Shown in pieces: positions 14,861 to 21,589 of a stretch of DNA of 21,589 bases. Source of the stretch: Sphingomonadales bacterium UBA7473 (GTDB lineage: Bacteria > Pseudomonadota > Alphaproteobacteria > Sphingomonadales > Sphingomonadaceae); NCBI GenBank assembly GCA_002478575.1, contig DLOX01000066.1, positions 1 through 21,589 on the forward strand. The letters are read 5' to 3'. The notes beneath the pieces are model-generated. The model saw nothing but the letters and a program-made list of their open reading frames with translations, did not search any database and was not told the origin of the DNA. The translations under genes and the position numbers were made by a program. Each line of letters begins with the position of its first letter. The first letter of the stretch is position 1.

Positions 14861-16069
14861 ATGTCTGACGAATTTTACCGCATTAAACGCTTGCCCCCCT
14901 ATGTCATCGCTGAAGTGAATGCGATGCGGGCGGCCGCGCGTCAGGCGGGGGAAGACATTATCGATCTGGGCATGGGCAATCCCGATTTACCGCCGCCGCC
15001 GCATGTGATTGAAAAGCTAGCCGAAGTGGCGCGCAATCCCAAGGCGCATGGCTATTCCGCGTCGAAGGGCATTCCCGGCCTCCGCAAAGCCCAAGCCGCC
15101 TATTATGGCCGCCGCTTTGGCGTGGACGTTGATCCGGAAAGCGAAGTTGTCGTGACTTTGGGCTCAAAAGAGGGCCTTGCGAACCTTGCCCAGGCGATCA
15201 CGGCACCAGGCGATGTCGTGCTGGCGCCTAACCCCAGTTACCCGATCCACACCTTCGGCTTCATCATCGCAGGCGCGACGATCCGCAGCGTGCCAACGAC
15301 GCCGGATGAGCGCTATTTTGAGGCGCTCGAACGGGCGATGAAATTCACCGTGCCCAAGCCTTCGGTGCTGGTGATGGGCTATCCATCGAATCCGACAGCG
15401 GAAACAGTGGACCTTGCTTTTTATGAGCGGGTTGTTGCCTTCGCAAAGGAACATAAGCTTTGGGTGCTGAGCGATCTTGCCTATTCAGAGCTTTATTATG
15501 ATGGCTGCCCCACGCCTTCGATCCTTCAGGTGAAGGGTGCGAAAGATGTCGCGGTTGAGTTTACATCGCTTTCCAAAACCTACTCCATGGCCGGATGGCG
15601 GATTGGCTTTGCGGTGGGCAATAAGACGCTGATCGGGGCGCTGACGCGGGTTAAATCCTATCTCGATTATGGTGCATTCACGCCGATCCAAGCGGCTGCG
15701 GTGGCGGCACTCAATGGCCCGCAAGATATTGTGGCCGCCAATCGGGAGCTTTATCATAAGCGCCGCGACGTGCTGGTCGAGAGCTTCGCCCGCGCAGGGT
15801 GGGATATTCCGGCCCCTCGTGCATCGATGTTTGCTTGGGCCCCCTTGCCGCCGGCGCTGGCCCATTTGGGGAGTTTGGAGTTTTCCAAGCAGCTCCTCAC
15901 TCACGCAGGCGTCGCGGTTGCCGCTGGCGTTGGCTATGGCGAGGAAGGCGAGGGCTTTGTGCGCATCGCGATGGTCGAAAATGAACATCGCCTCCGCCAA
16001 GCGGCCCGCAACGTGAAAAAATATCTCGTGTCGATGGGGGTGAATGTCCCCGGCCAAGCCGCAGGATAA
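14861..16069 (+). CDS. alaC: PLP-dependent aminotransferase, AlaC type
   Basis: A 402-residue fold-type I aminotransferase, likely making alanine from pyruvate and glutamate. It matches E. coli AlaC along its length: RIKRLPPYV, EDIIDLGMGNPD, HGYSASKGIPGLR, TLGSKEGLANL, NPSYPIH, GYPSNPTAE (Asn177), SDLAYSELYYDG (Asp205, Tyr208), the PLP lysine in SLSKTYSMAGWRIGF (Lys239, with Arg247 in the PLP-phosphate site) and KSYLDYGAFTPIQ. A close relative, LL-diaminopimelate aminotransferase, is an alternative. The start has only a weak GGAACG upstream. It begins 90 bases after the cyclooxygenase-like gene and ends 8 bases before the thioesterase, so it is likely cotranscribed with the latter. Confidence 0.92.
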   Translation: MSDEFYRIKRLPPYVIAEVNAMRAAARQAGEDIIDLGMGNPDLPPPPHVIEKLAEVARNPKAHGYSASKGIPGLRKAQAAYYGRRFGVDVDPESEVVVTLGSKEGLANLAQAITAPGDVVLAPNPSYPIHTFGFIIAGATIRSVPTTPDERYFEALERAMKFTVPKPSVLVMGYPSNPTAETVDLAFYERVVAFAKEHKLWVLSDLAYSELYYDGCPTPSILQVKGAKDVAVEFTSLSKTYSMAGWRIGFAVGNKTLIGALTRVKSYLDYGAFTPIQAAAVAALNGPQDIVAANRELYHKRRDVLVESFARAGWDIPAPRASMFAWAPLPPALAHLGSLEFSKQLLTHAGVAVAAGVGYGEEGEGFVRIAMVENEHRLRQAARNVKKYLVSMGVNVPGQAAG

Positions 16070-16077
16070 ACACCCTT

Positions 16078-16527
16078 ATGAGCCTATCAGACTTTCGGTT
16101 CTGCCACCGCACGCGTGTGCGCTATGGCGAAGTGGATCAGCAGGGCGTTGTCTTCAACGCCCGCTATCTCGATTATGGCGATATTGGCGTCACTGAATAT
16201 TGGCGGGCGGTGGGCTTTCGCTTTTCGGGCGAGGATGTGATGGAATTTCATGTCGCTCGTGCGGAGGTGGATTTCAAAAAGCCCATCTACCCTGACGAAG
16301 AAATCGCCATCTGGGTGCGGACGGAGCGGATCGGCAATTCCAGCATGACTGTGCTGGTTGAACTGCACGGCGCGGATGCAGGCGTGGAAGGCGATTTGCG
16401 CTCGACCATCCGTGAAGTGCAAGTTCATGTCGATTTGGCAGCACACCGGCCAATCCCGATTCCCGATGCGGTGAAAGCGAAGTTTCTTGATTTTGATCAA
16501 CGGGATGGCGTTCTTTTTACGCCCTAA
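16078..16527 (+). CDS. Hotdog-fold acyl-CoA thioesterase (4HBT/YbgC type)
   Basis: A 149-residue single hotdog-domain enzyme predicted to hydrolyse acyl-CoA or acyl-ACP thioesters. The signature RVRYGEVDQQGVVFNARYLDY contains the catalytic Asp (Asp20) and the active-site helix start, followed by VDFKKPIYPDEEIAIWVR, the central strands of the fold. Length is typical for the 4-hydroxybenzoyl-CoA thioesterase family. AGGA lies about 12 bases upstream of the ATG, which follows the aminotransferase stop by 8 bases. Its substrate and its relation to the aminotransferase are not evident. Confidence 0.9.
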   Translation: MSLSDFRFCHRTRVRYGEVDQQGVVFNARYLDYGDIGVTEYWRAVGFRFSGEDVMEFHVARAEVDFKKPIYPDEEIAIWVRTERIGNSSMTVLVELHGADAGVEGDLRSTIREVQVHVDLAAHRPIPIPDAVKAKFLDFDQRDGVLFTP

Positions 16528-16548
16528 CCCGCCACCTGTGCCCTAAAA

Positions 16549-16598
16549 GCCACGCCTCTGTGGCAAAATGACGAACGCTCAAAACCACTGCTTGGTTT
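16549..16598. promoter_or_regulatory. Two small inverted repeats upstream of the TonB receptor gene
   Basis: GCCAC/GTGGC (16549-16564, six-base loop) is followed by AAACCA/TGGTTT (16582-16598, five-base loop), in the 143-base intergenic region. The first may help end the thioesterase transcript although it lacks a T-run; the second may be a regulator site for the receptor. Weak TTGGTT...CATAGC hexamers with 17-base spacing overlap the second and could be a promoter. Confidence 0.25.
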
Positions 16599-16670
16599 GC
16601 CCCTGCTTTGTCGGCATAGCGCGGCCTAAGCGGGCAATTCCGCGTGTATTTTGGTATCCGGAGGGGATTT

Positions 16671-19229
16671 ATGAAAACATCATCCAAAACTAAATTTCTA
16701 TTGTCTGCAGCGCTCGTAGCGCTTTTGCCAGCTGCGCCTGTGTTCGCACAAGAAGCCCCAGAAGCGGCCGCCGAGGAAGTCGATACCACAGAAATCGTTG
16801 TAACCGCCGGTAAGCGCGAACAAACGCTGCAAGATGTGGCGATTTCTGTGTCGGTGACAAGTGCGCAGACGATTGAACAGTCCTCGATCAATGATCTGAT
16901 TGACCTTCAGTTCTTGGTCCCCTCGCTTAAGATCCCACAATTTAACGCTGCATCTGAAGTCAACTTCGTCATTCGTGGTTTTGGCAACGGCAGCGGCAAC
17001 ATCGGCATTGAAAGCTCTGTTGGCGTGTTCGTCGATGGCGTTTATCGTTCCAAATCGGCCTCCGCGATTGCGGACTTGCCCGAAATTGAACGGATCGAAG
17101 TGCTTCGCGGCCCACAATCGACTCTGTTCGGCAAGAATACTTCGGCTGGTGCGATCAGCATCGTGACGAAGAAGCCAACCTTTGATTGGAATGGCAACGC
17201 CTCCGTAACGTTCGGAAATTTCGATGCACGAGAAGGCACAATGTCGTTGAACGCAGGGTTGAGCGACACGACGGCGCTTCGCGTTTCGGGAACGTTCAAC
17301 AAGCGCGATGGCACGTTCAACAACATCAACCTTGGCACTAAGGTAAACAATCGCGATCGTTTCTCGCTGCGCTACGACATGATTTGGGAGCCATCTGCAG
17401 ACGTGTCTTTCCGTCTGATTGGTGATTATAACAAGCTGACTGAAATCTGCTGCGGCGCGGTGCCCATTTTCAACGGTCCTGTAACGACTGGTGTTATTGG
17501 CGGGCTGCTCGGCGCGCAAATCGGCAACCCTGCACGCGTCTTCAATTACGAAACTGTCTATAGCGAAGACCCAGTCAACAAGTTGACCGGCAAAGGCGTA
17601 TCGCTTCAGGGTGACTTTGATATCGGCTTTGCAAAGCTGACCTCAATCACGGCTCTGCGTCGCCAAACAGACTCTGCGGCGATTGACGTTGATTTCACGG
17701 CTGCAAAGATCGTTGACCAAAAGATCGACACTGAGATTAAAAACTTCACGCAAGAATTCCGGCTTGCTTCCGATGGTGATGGGCCATTCTCATGGTTGGT
17801 GGGCGCGTTTTACGGCACTGAAACGATCGATCGCGATGAGTTCATCAAGTGGGGCATCCAAGGCCGTCCATTCATCAACGGCATTACCGGCGGCCTTATT
17901 CCGTTGCTTGAAGGATTGCAGGCTGCGAGCGGTGGCATTGCTCCTGGCACCACCTATATTCAGCCGGGCCAAGGCGTGAGGGTTGATTACGAGTTAAAGA
18001 ATAAATCATATTCGTTGTTCGGTCAGGCCGACTATAAGCTCACCGACAAGCTGACGATTTCCGGCGGCTTGGCTTATCTGAACGATAAGAAGGTCGGCAC
18101 AATGAATGGTCTTTCAACTGATGCCTTTGCTCGGTTGGATTTGAACAATGTCGCAAATATCGGTCTTTTGCCTTTTGGTGCACTGCCAGCAGGCGTTGCC
18201 GGTTGCTTACTCCAAAAAGGTTATAATCCTGCTGCGAACGGCGGATTCGTTCCTGCAAACCTGTTCGGCGGTTCGCTAGGGGCATCTCTCCCCGGCGCTG
18301 GTTCTGCTCCATGTCCGGTATCACCTGCAGGGGCTAATCCTTTTGCATTGGGTGGTGCGCAGTTCCTGTCACAACCGTTCAATTACACTGATGAGCGCTT
18401 GAAGGCCGACAAGGTCGTCTACATGGGCCGTATCGCCTATGACTTCTCTCGTCGTTTGAACGCTTATATCAGCTATTCAAAGGGCTGGAAGGCTGGCGCG
18501 TTCAACCTGTCGCGGGATTCGCGTCCGCCGCTCAATGGTGTTGGCCGCTCAACCGATCCTGAAAATGTCACGGTTTATGAACTGGGCATCAAGGGCAGCT
18601 TCCAAGGCGGTTTTGCCAACCTTGCGGTGTTCAAGCAAAGCATCAAGGGCTTCCAGTCCAACGCCTTTACCGGCACGGGCTTCAACCTTGTGAACGCCGG
18701 CGAACAATCGGTGAAGGGCTTTGAATTTGACTTTGGATATCGCCCTTTCCGTGGCCTGAACCTTGGCGGTGGCGTTACCTATCTTGACCCATTGTATGAC
18801 TCGTTCACGCGTGCGCGGTGTATCTCTGCCGATCCACGCTGCACACCTGGTGTTCAGTTCCGTGATCTTTCTGGCACCACGCCGGACGGGATTTCGAAAT
18901 GGAGTGTCAACCTGAACGCAGCTTACAACTTTGAGCTTGGTTCGGATTGGAATGGCTATCTTCGCGCTGAATATAGCTATGCCAGCACCATCAAGAACAA
19001 TGTGGAAATCACGCCAGCGATTCCAATCGGCTTCAGCGACTATAACAATGTCAACATGAGCCTTGGTATCGGAAACAAGGAAATCGTTGAAGCTCAGTTC
19101 TGGGTCCGCAACTTGACCAAGGACCAAGCGCTGATCGCAGCATTCCCATCAGTGGCGCAGGCAGGCAGCTTTGCTGGCTATCCAATCCAGCCACGGACTT
19201 ACGGCATCACGCTTCGTAAGTCCTTCTAA
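16671..19229 (+). CDS. TonB-dependent outer-membrane receptor
   Basis: An 852-residue receptor that imports a ligand through the outer membrane using TonB energy. The N-terminus MKTSSKTKFLLSAALVALLP...PVFAQ is a signal peptide, and TTEIVVTAGKREQTLQDV carries the TonB box and plug start. The plug domain has VNFVIRGFGNG, VGVFVDGVYRS and IERIEVLRGPQSTLFGKNTSAGAI; the barrel ends TYGITLRKSF with terminal Phe. GGAGGGG precedes the ATG by 5 bases, a strong start; a GTG nine codons earlier is unlikely. It stands alone, without a sensor/anti-sigma pair, so the ligand (iron complex, plant-derived aromatic or sugar) cannot be read from context. An intrinsic terminator follows. Confidence 0.96.
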   Translation: MKTSSKTKFLLSAALVALLPAAPVFAQEAPEAAAEEVDTTEIVVTAGKREQTLQDVAISVSVTSAQTIEQSSINDLIDLQFLVPSLKIPQFNAASEVNFVIRGFGNGSGNIGIESSVGVFVDGVYRSKSASAIADLPEIERIEVLRGPQSTLFGKNTSAGAISIVTKKPTFDWNGNASVTFGNFDAREGTMSLNAGLSDTTALRVSGTFNKRDGTFNNINLGTKVNNRDRFSLRYDMIWEPSADVSFRLIGDYNKLTEICCGAVPIFNGPVTTGVIGGLLGAQIGNPARVFNYETVYSEDPVNKLTGKGVSLQGDFDIGFAKLTSITALRRQTDSAAIDVDFTAAKIVDQKIDTEIKNFTQEFRLASDGDGPFSWLVGAFYGTETIDRDEFIKWGIQGRPFINGITGGLIPLLEGLQAASGGIAPGTTYIQPGQGVRVDYELKNKSYSLFGQADYKLTDKLTISGGLAYLNDKKVGTMNGLSTDAFARLDLNNVANIGLLPFGALPAGVAGCLLQKGYNPAANGGFVPANLFGGSLGASLPGAGSAPCPVSPAGANPFALGGAQFLSQPFNYTDERLKADKVVYMGRIAYDFSRRLNAYISYSKGWKAGAFNLSRDSRPPLNGVGRSTDPENVTVYELGIKGSFQGGFANLAVFKQSIKGFQSNAFTGTGFNLVNAGEQSVKGFEFDFGYRPFRGLNLGGGVTYLDPLYDSFTRARCISADPRCTPGVQFRDLSGTTPDGISKWSVNLNAAYNFELGSDWNGYLRAEYSYASTIKNNVEITPAIPIGFSDYNNVNMSLGIGNKEIVEAQFWVRNLTKDQALIAAFPSVAQAGSFAGYPIQPRTYGITLRKSF

Positions 19230-19253
19230 TCCGCTTTCCTGGGAGGGGAGCGA

Positions 19254-19294
19254 GGCGGCGGGAGACCTTCGGGTTTTCCGCCGCCTTTTCTTTT
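19254..19294 (+). terminator. Intrinsic terminator of the TonB receptor gene
   Basis: A 14-bp stem with two G-U pairs (19254-19267 with 19272-19285), a TTCG tetraloop (19268-19271) and a downstream TTTTCTTTT. It begins 24 bases after the receptor stop. This is the clearest terminator in the window. Confidence 0.93.
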
Positions 19295-19303
19295 GTGCTG
19301 GGC

Positions 19304-20014
19304 TTAGCGAGCATCCACCAAGATAAGCTCCGCCTCTTCCTCCGCCGTAAAGCGATAGGTGCCGGGACGAAGGGCGAGGCCATCGCGGGCGTTCACGGTT
19401 TCGCCATCCACGCTGATCCGGCCTGTTGCGGGTACGAGATAGGCATAGCGACCTTCGTCCAATTCATAGTCTAGGCCTTCTCCAGCCTTCACGGTGGCGC
19501 CCAAAACCCGAGCATCGGCGCGGATAGGGAGAGCCTCATCCGCTGCGTCTCCGCTTGCCAAAATCTGCCAGCTGCCTGCGCGATCGGCCTTGGGGAAGGG
19601 CTTTGCCCCCCATGAAGGCGCATCGCCGGTATGATCGGGGATCACCCAGATTTGGAAGATCGCAGTTTCCACATCTTCATGATTATGCTCCGAATGGCGG
19701 ATGCCGGTGCCAGCGCTCATCACTTGCACATCGCCCGCTTCTGTGCGGCCTTTGTTGCCGAGGCTATCCTCATGCGTGATGGCACCTGCACGAACATAGG
19801 TGATGATTTCCATATCTTCATGGCCATGGGGAGCAAAGCCCGTGTGCGGCGCGATCAGATCATCATTCCACACCCGAATCCGGCCCCAGCCCATCCGGTC
19901 AGGGTCTTGATAGCTGGAAAAGCTGAAATGATGCTTGGCGTTGAGCCAGCCATGGTCTGCGCCGCCAAGGCTATCAAAGCGGCGAATGTCGAGGGTTTGG
20001 GTATCGGTTGTCAT
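19304..20014 (-). CDS. Pirin family protein
   Basis: A 236-residue cupin of the pirin/YhhW family; some members are quercetinases and others have unknown roles. The metal-binding residues of the first cupin are present: His63, His65 (APHGHEDMEI), His107 and Glu109 (GTGIRHSEHN). The C-terminal cupin (about 135-236) is degenerate in metal residues, as usual for the family. GGAG lies 7 bases before the chosen ATG; the frame extends 43 codons further upstream but those residues do not resemble pirin. It is divergent from pgl, with about 163 bases between the two starts and no clear operator. Confidence 0.94.
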   Translation of the reverse strand: MTTDTQTLDIRRFDSLGGADHGWLNAKHHFSFSSYQDPDRMGWGRIRVWNDDLIAPHTGFAPHGHEDMEIITYVRAGAITHEDSLGNKGRTEAGDVQVMSAGTGIRHSEHNHEDVETAIFQIWVIPDHTGDAPSWGAKPFPKADRAGSWQILASGDAADEALPIRADARVLGATVKAGEGLDYELDEGRYAYLVPATGRISVDGETVNARDGLALRPGTYRFTAEEEAELILVDAR

Positions 20015-20177
20015 ATGCTGTCTCCGACTTGGGGATGTTGACGATGAGATGGTGTTACATGGGTTAAGTTCAAGGGGGATGACAGCCGAGGAAAAGAGAG
20101 GACGCCCATCCACGCCGTTGACCTGCTCGTCCCCCCGGTGCATTGCGCGTCCGCAACTACGCCTTTTGGAGCCGATG

Positions 20178-20882
20178 ATGATTGAAGCCGAATTTTGGGA
20201 TTATGAAGATGCTGATGAACTTGCCGATGCAGTGGCAGGGGATGTGGCTTTCATCATCGAAAGCGCGATTGATGCGCGGGGATCGGCTGTGATTGCATTG
20301 GCTGGCGGCAGCACGCCCGTTCCGATTTTGGAGCAATTGGCCGATAGCCCGCTCGATTGGAAAAAGGTGATGATCATCCCAACTGATGATCGACTCGTGC
20401 CCTTGGGTGACGAGCTTTCCAATGCGACGATGATCGCGAAGATTTTCCTACCCAAAGGGGCTCGCGTGATCCCGCTCATTTCGGAAAAAGCCGCCGATTA
20501 TAAGCTTGCGGGCAGTGCAGCGGCGGCGCGGTTGGATGATCTTCATTGGCCACTGGATCTGGTGTGGCTTGGCGTTGGCAATGATGGCCACACCGCCTCC
20601 ATCTTCGCGGGGCCAGACTATGAAGATGCGTTGAATGCGCCTGCTGCGCGCAAAGCGGTTGGCGTGATGCCTGATCCTCTGCCGCCCGAAGCGCCTGTCG
20701 CGCGGGTGACGCTGACGCGCTCCGCCATCCAATCGGCCAAGACCTTGATCATTGTTGCCAAGGGCAATGACAAGAAAGCAATGCTCGAACAGGCGCTTAA
20801 GGATTTGGATTCGTCCCCGCTGCCTATTGGCCGCGTGCTTGCCGGATTGGAAACGCCCATCGATATTCATTGGTGCGCGTGA
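20178..20882 (+). CDS. pgl: 6-Phosphogluconolactonase (DevB/SolE type)
   Basis: A 234-residue cytosolic enzyme that hydrolyses 6-phosphogluconolactone to 6-phosphogluconate in the oxidative pentose phosphate and Entner-Doudoroff pathways. Family motifs are ALAGGSTPVPILEQL near the N-terminus, IIPTDDRLVPLGDELSNATMI in the middle and LGVGNDGHTASIFAG, with the catalytic His in NDGH. GGAG at 20168-20171 is 6 bases from the second ATG (20178) and 3 bases from the first (20175), so 20178 is favoured. It is not next to zwf or edd here. The ABC exporter begins 9 bases after its stop. Confidence 0.95.
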   Translation: MIEAEFWDYEDADELADAVAGDVAFIIESAIDARGSAVIALAGGSTPVPILEQLADSPLDWKKVMIIPTDDRLVPLGDELSNATMIAKIFLPKGARVIPLISEKAADYKLAGSAAAARLDDLHWPLDLVWLGVGNDGHTASIFAGPDYEDALNAPAARKAVGVMPDPLPPEAPVARVTLTRSAIQSAKTLIIVAKGNDKKAMLEQALKDLDSSPLPIGRVLAGLETPIDIHWCA

Positions 20883-20891
20883 GGGCCATCC

Positions 20892-21589
20892 ATGCCCCCT
20901 GATGTCGTAACAGGCGAACCGGTTGAAGACGGCTGGGCGACGCTCAGGCGGTTCCTGCCTTATCTGTGGCCCAAGGATGATGCAGCACTGCGCTCTCGCG
21001 TAATCGGCGCGTTCGTCATGGTCGCGCTTGCCAAGGCCACCATCTTGGCCATGCCCTTTGCCTATAAGGCGGTCATTGATCGCATGGCCCCGGGCGGGGA
21101 AGCAGCGGTCACGCTGATCATTGGGCTGGTGCTGGCTTATGTCGGTGCGCGGTTCGGGTCAGTGTTGTTCGACAATCTGCGCAACGTCATTTTTGAACGC
21201 GTTGGCCAATATGCGGCGTTGAGCTTGGCCAAGCAGGTCTTTGGCCATTTGCACCGCTTGTCGCTGCGTTTCCACCTCGAACGGCGGACAGGCGAAGTCA
21301 CCAAAGTGATTGAGCGCGGCACCAAAAGCATCGATGTGATGCTCTATTTCATGCTGTTCAACATTGCGCCGACGGTGCTTGAACTGGCCGCTGTCACGAT
21401 CATTTTCTGGTGGCTCTTCGGCTGGCCATTGGCACTTGCAACCCTGTTCATGGTCGGGCTTTACATCATCTTCACCCGCAAAGTGACCGATTGGCGCAAT
21501 GACCTGCGCAAGGAAATGAATGACCTTGATACCGCGACTGTCGCTCGCTCGGTCGATAGTTTGTTGAACTATGAAACGGTCAAATATTT
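20892..21589 (+). CDS. ABC exporter of the Atm1/HMT1 type, 5' part
   Basis: An open frame from the ATG (GAGGG 7 bases upstream) to the window end, 232 codons plus two bases. It begins MPPDVVTGEPVEDGW, then has membrane helices such as VIGAFVMVALAKATILAMPFA and TIIFWWLFGWPLALATLFMVG. The DLDTATVARSVDSLLNYETVKYF stretch is characteristic of Atm1-like half transporters, which export glutathione-linked compounds used in Fe-S cluster assembly or metal detoxification. The ATP-binding domain lies beyond the window. It is probably in an operon with pgl, although no shared function is evident. Confidence 0.88.
   Translation, partial: MPPDVVTGEPVEDGWATLRRFLPYLWPKDDAALRSRVIGAFVMVALAKATILAMPFAYKAVIDRMAPGGEAAVTLIIGLVLAYVGARFGSVLFDNLRNVIFERVGQYAALSLAKQVFGHLHRLSLRFHLERRTGEVTKVIERGTKSIDVMLYFMLFNIAPTVLELAAVTIIFWWLFGWPLALATLFMVGLYIIFTRKVTDWRNDLRKEMNDLDTATVARSVDSLLNYETVKY

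Overview
The window looks like a chromosomal segment from an alphaproteobacterium, most likely a sphingomonad (order Sphingomonadales). The reasons are a GC-rich coding style, a large TonB-dependent receptor with its own terminator, a 41-residue zinc-free L36 protein, an approximately 350-residue RibA with an extra N-terminal region, and the sphingomonad-like extragenic palindromic repeat (two copies). No rRNA, tRNA, CRISPR array, transposase or integrase is visible. The taxonomic call rests on remembered family features, not on a search.

Left end (1-3150): a partial PIN-domain toxin with a probable small antitoxin, both on the minus strand. Next come a minus-strand pair (rpmJ for L36, then a HAD hydrolase starting at TTG) and a plus-strand pair (a glycine-rich lipoprotein, then an M14 metallocarboxypeptidase of the cytosolic-carboxypeptidase type). 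A palindromic repeat follows at about 3163-3273.

Middle (3350-10100): ordinary housekeeping genes. These are a small heat-shock protein (minus), then on the plus strand a periplasmic cyclophilin, a GT2 glycosyltransferase with two C-terminal membrane helices, a membrane fatty acid desaturase, exodeoxyribonuclease III translationally coupled to GTP cyclohydrolase II, a second palindromic repeat in the opposite orientation, and the Na+/H+ antiporter NhaA.

Region 10100-12965: an outer-membrane beta-barrel gene (minus) is divergent from a two-component system. The response regulator start lies in a nested hairpin. The partner histidine kinase is split by a +1 frame change between its sensor part and its kinase core, so as sequenced it is probably broken.

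Region 13163-14770 holds the most unusual gene: a 535-residue haem peroxidase family protein that aligns by eye with animal cyclooxygenase through most of its catalytic domain. It keeps the counterparts of the catalytic Tyr385 and proximal His388, but the distal haem histidine (His207 in COX-1) appears as Asp. A perfect 8-bp inverted repeat lies just upstream of its start.

Right end (14861-21589): an AlaC-type aminotransferase and a hotdog thioesterase (operon), a TonB-dependent receptor with a strong UUCG-loop terminator, a pirin (minus), and a divergent operon of 6-phosphogluconolactonase and an Atm1-type ABC exporter that runs off the end of the window.
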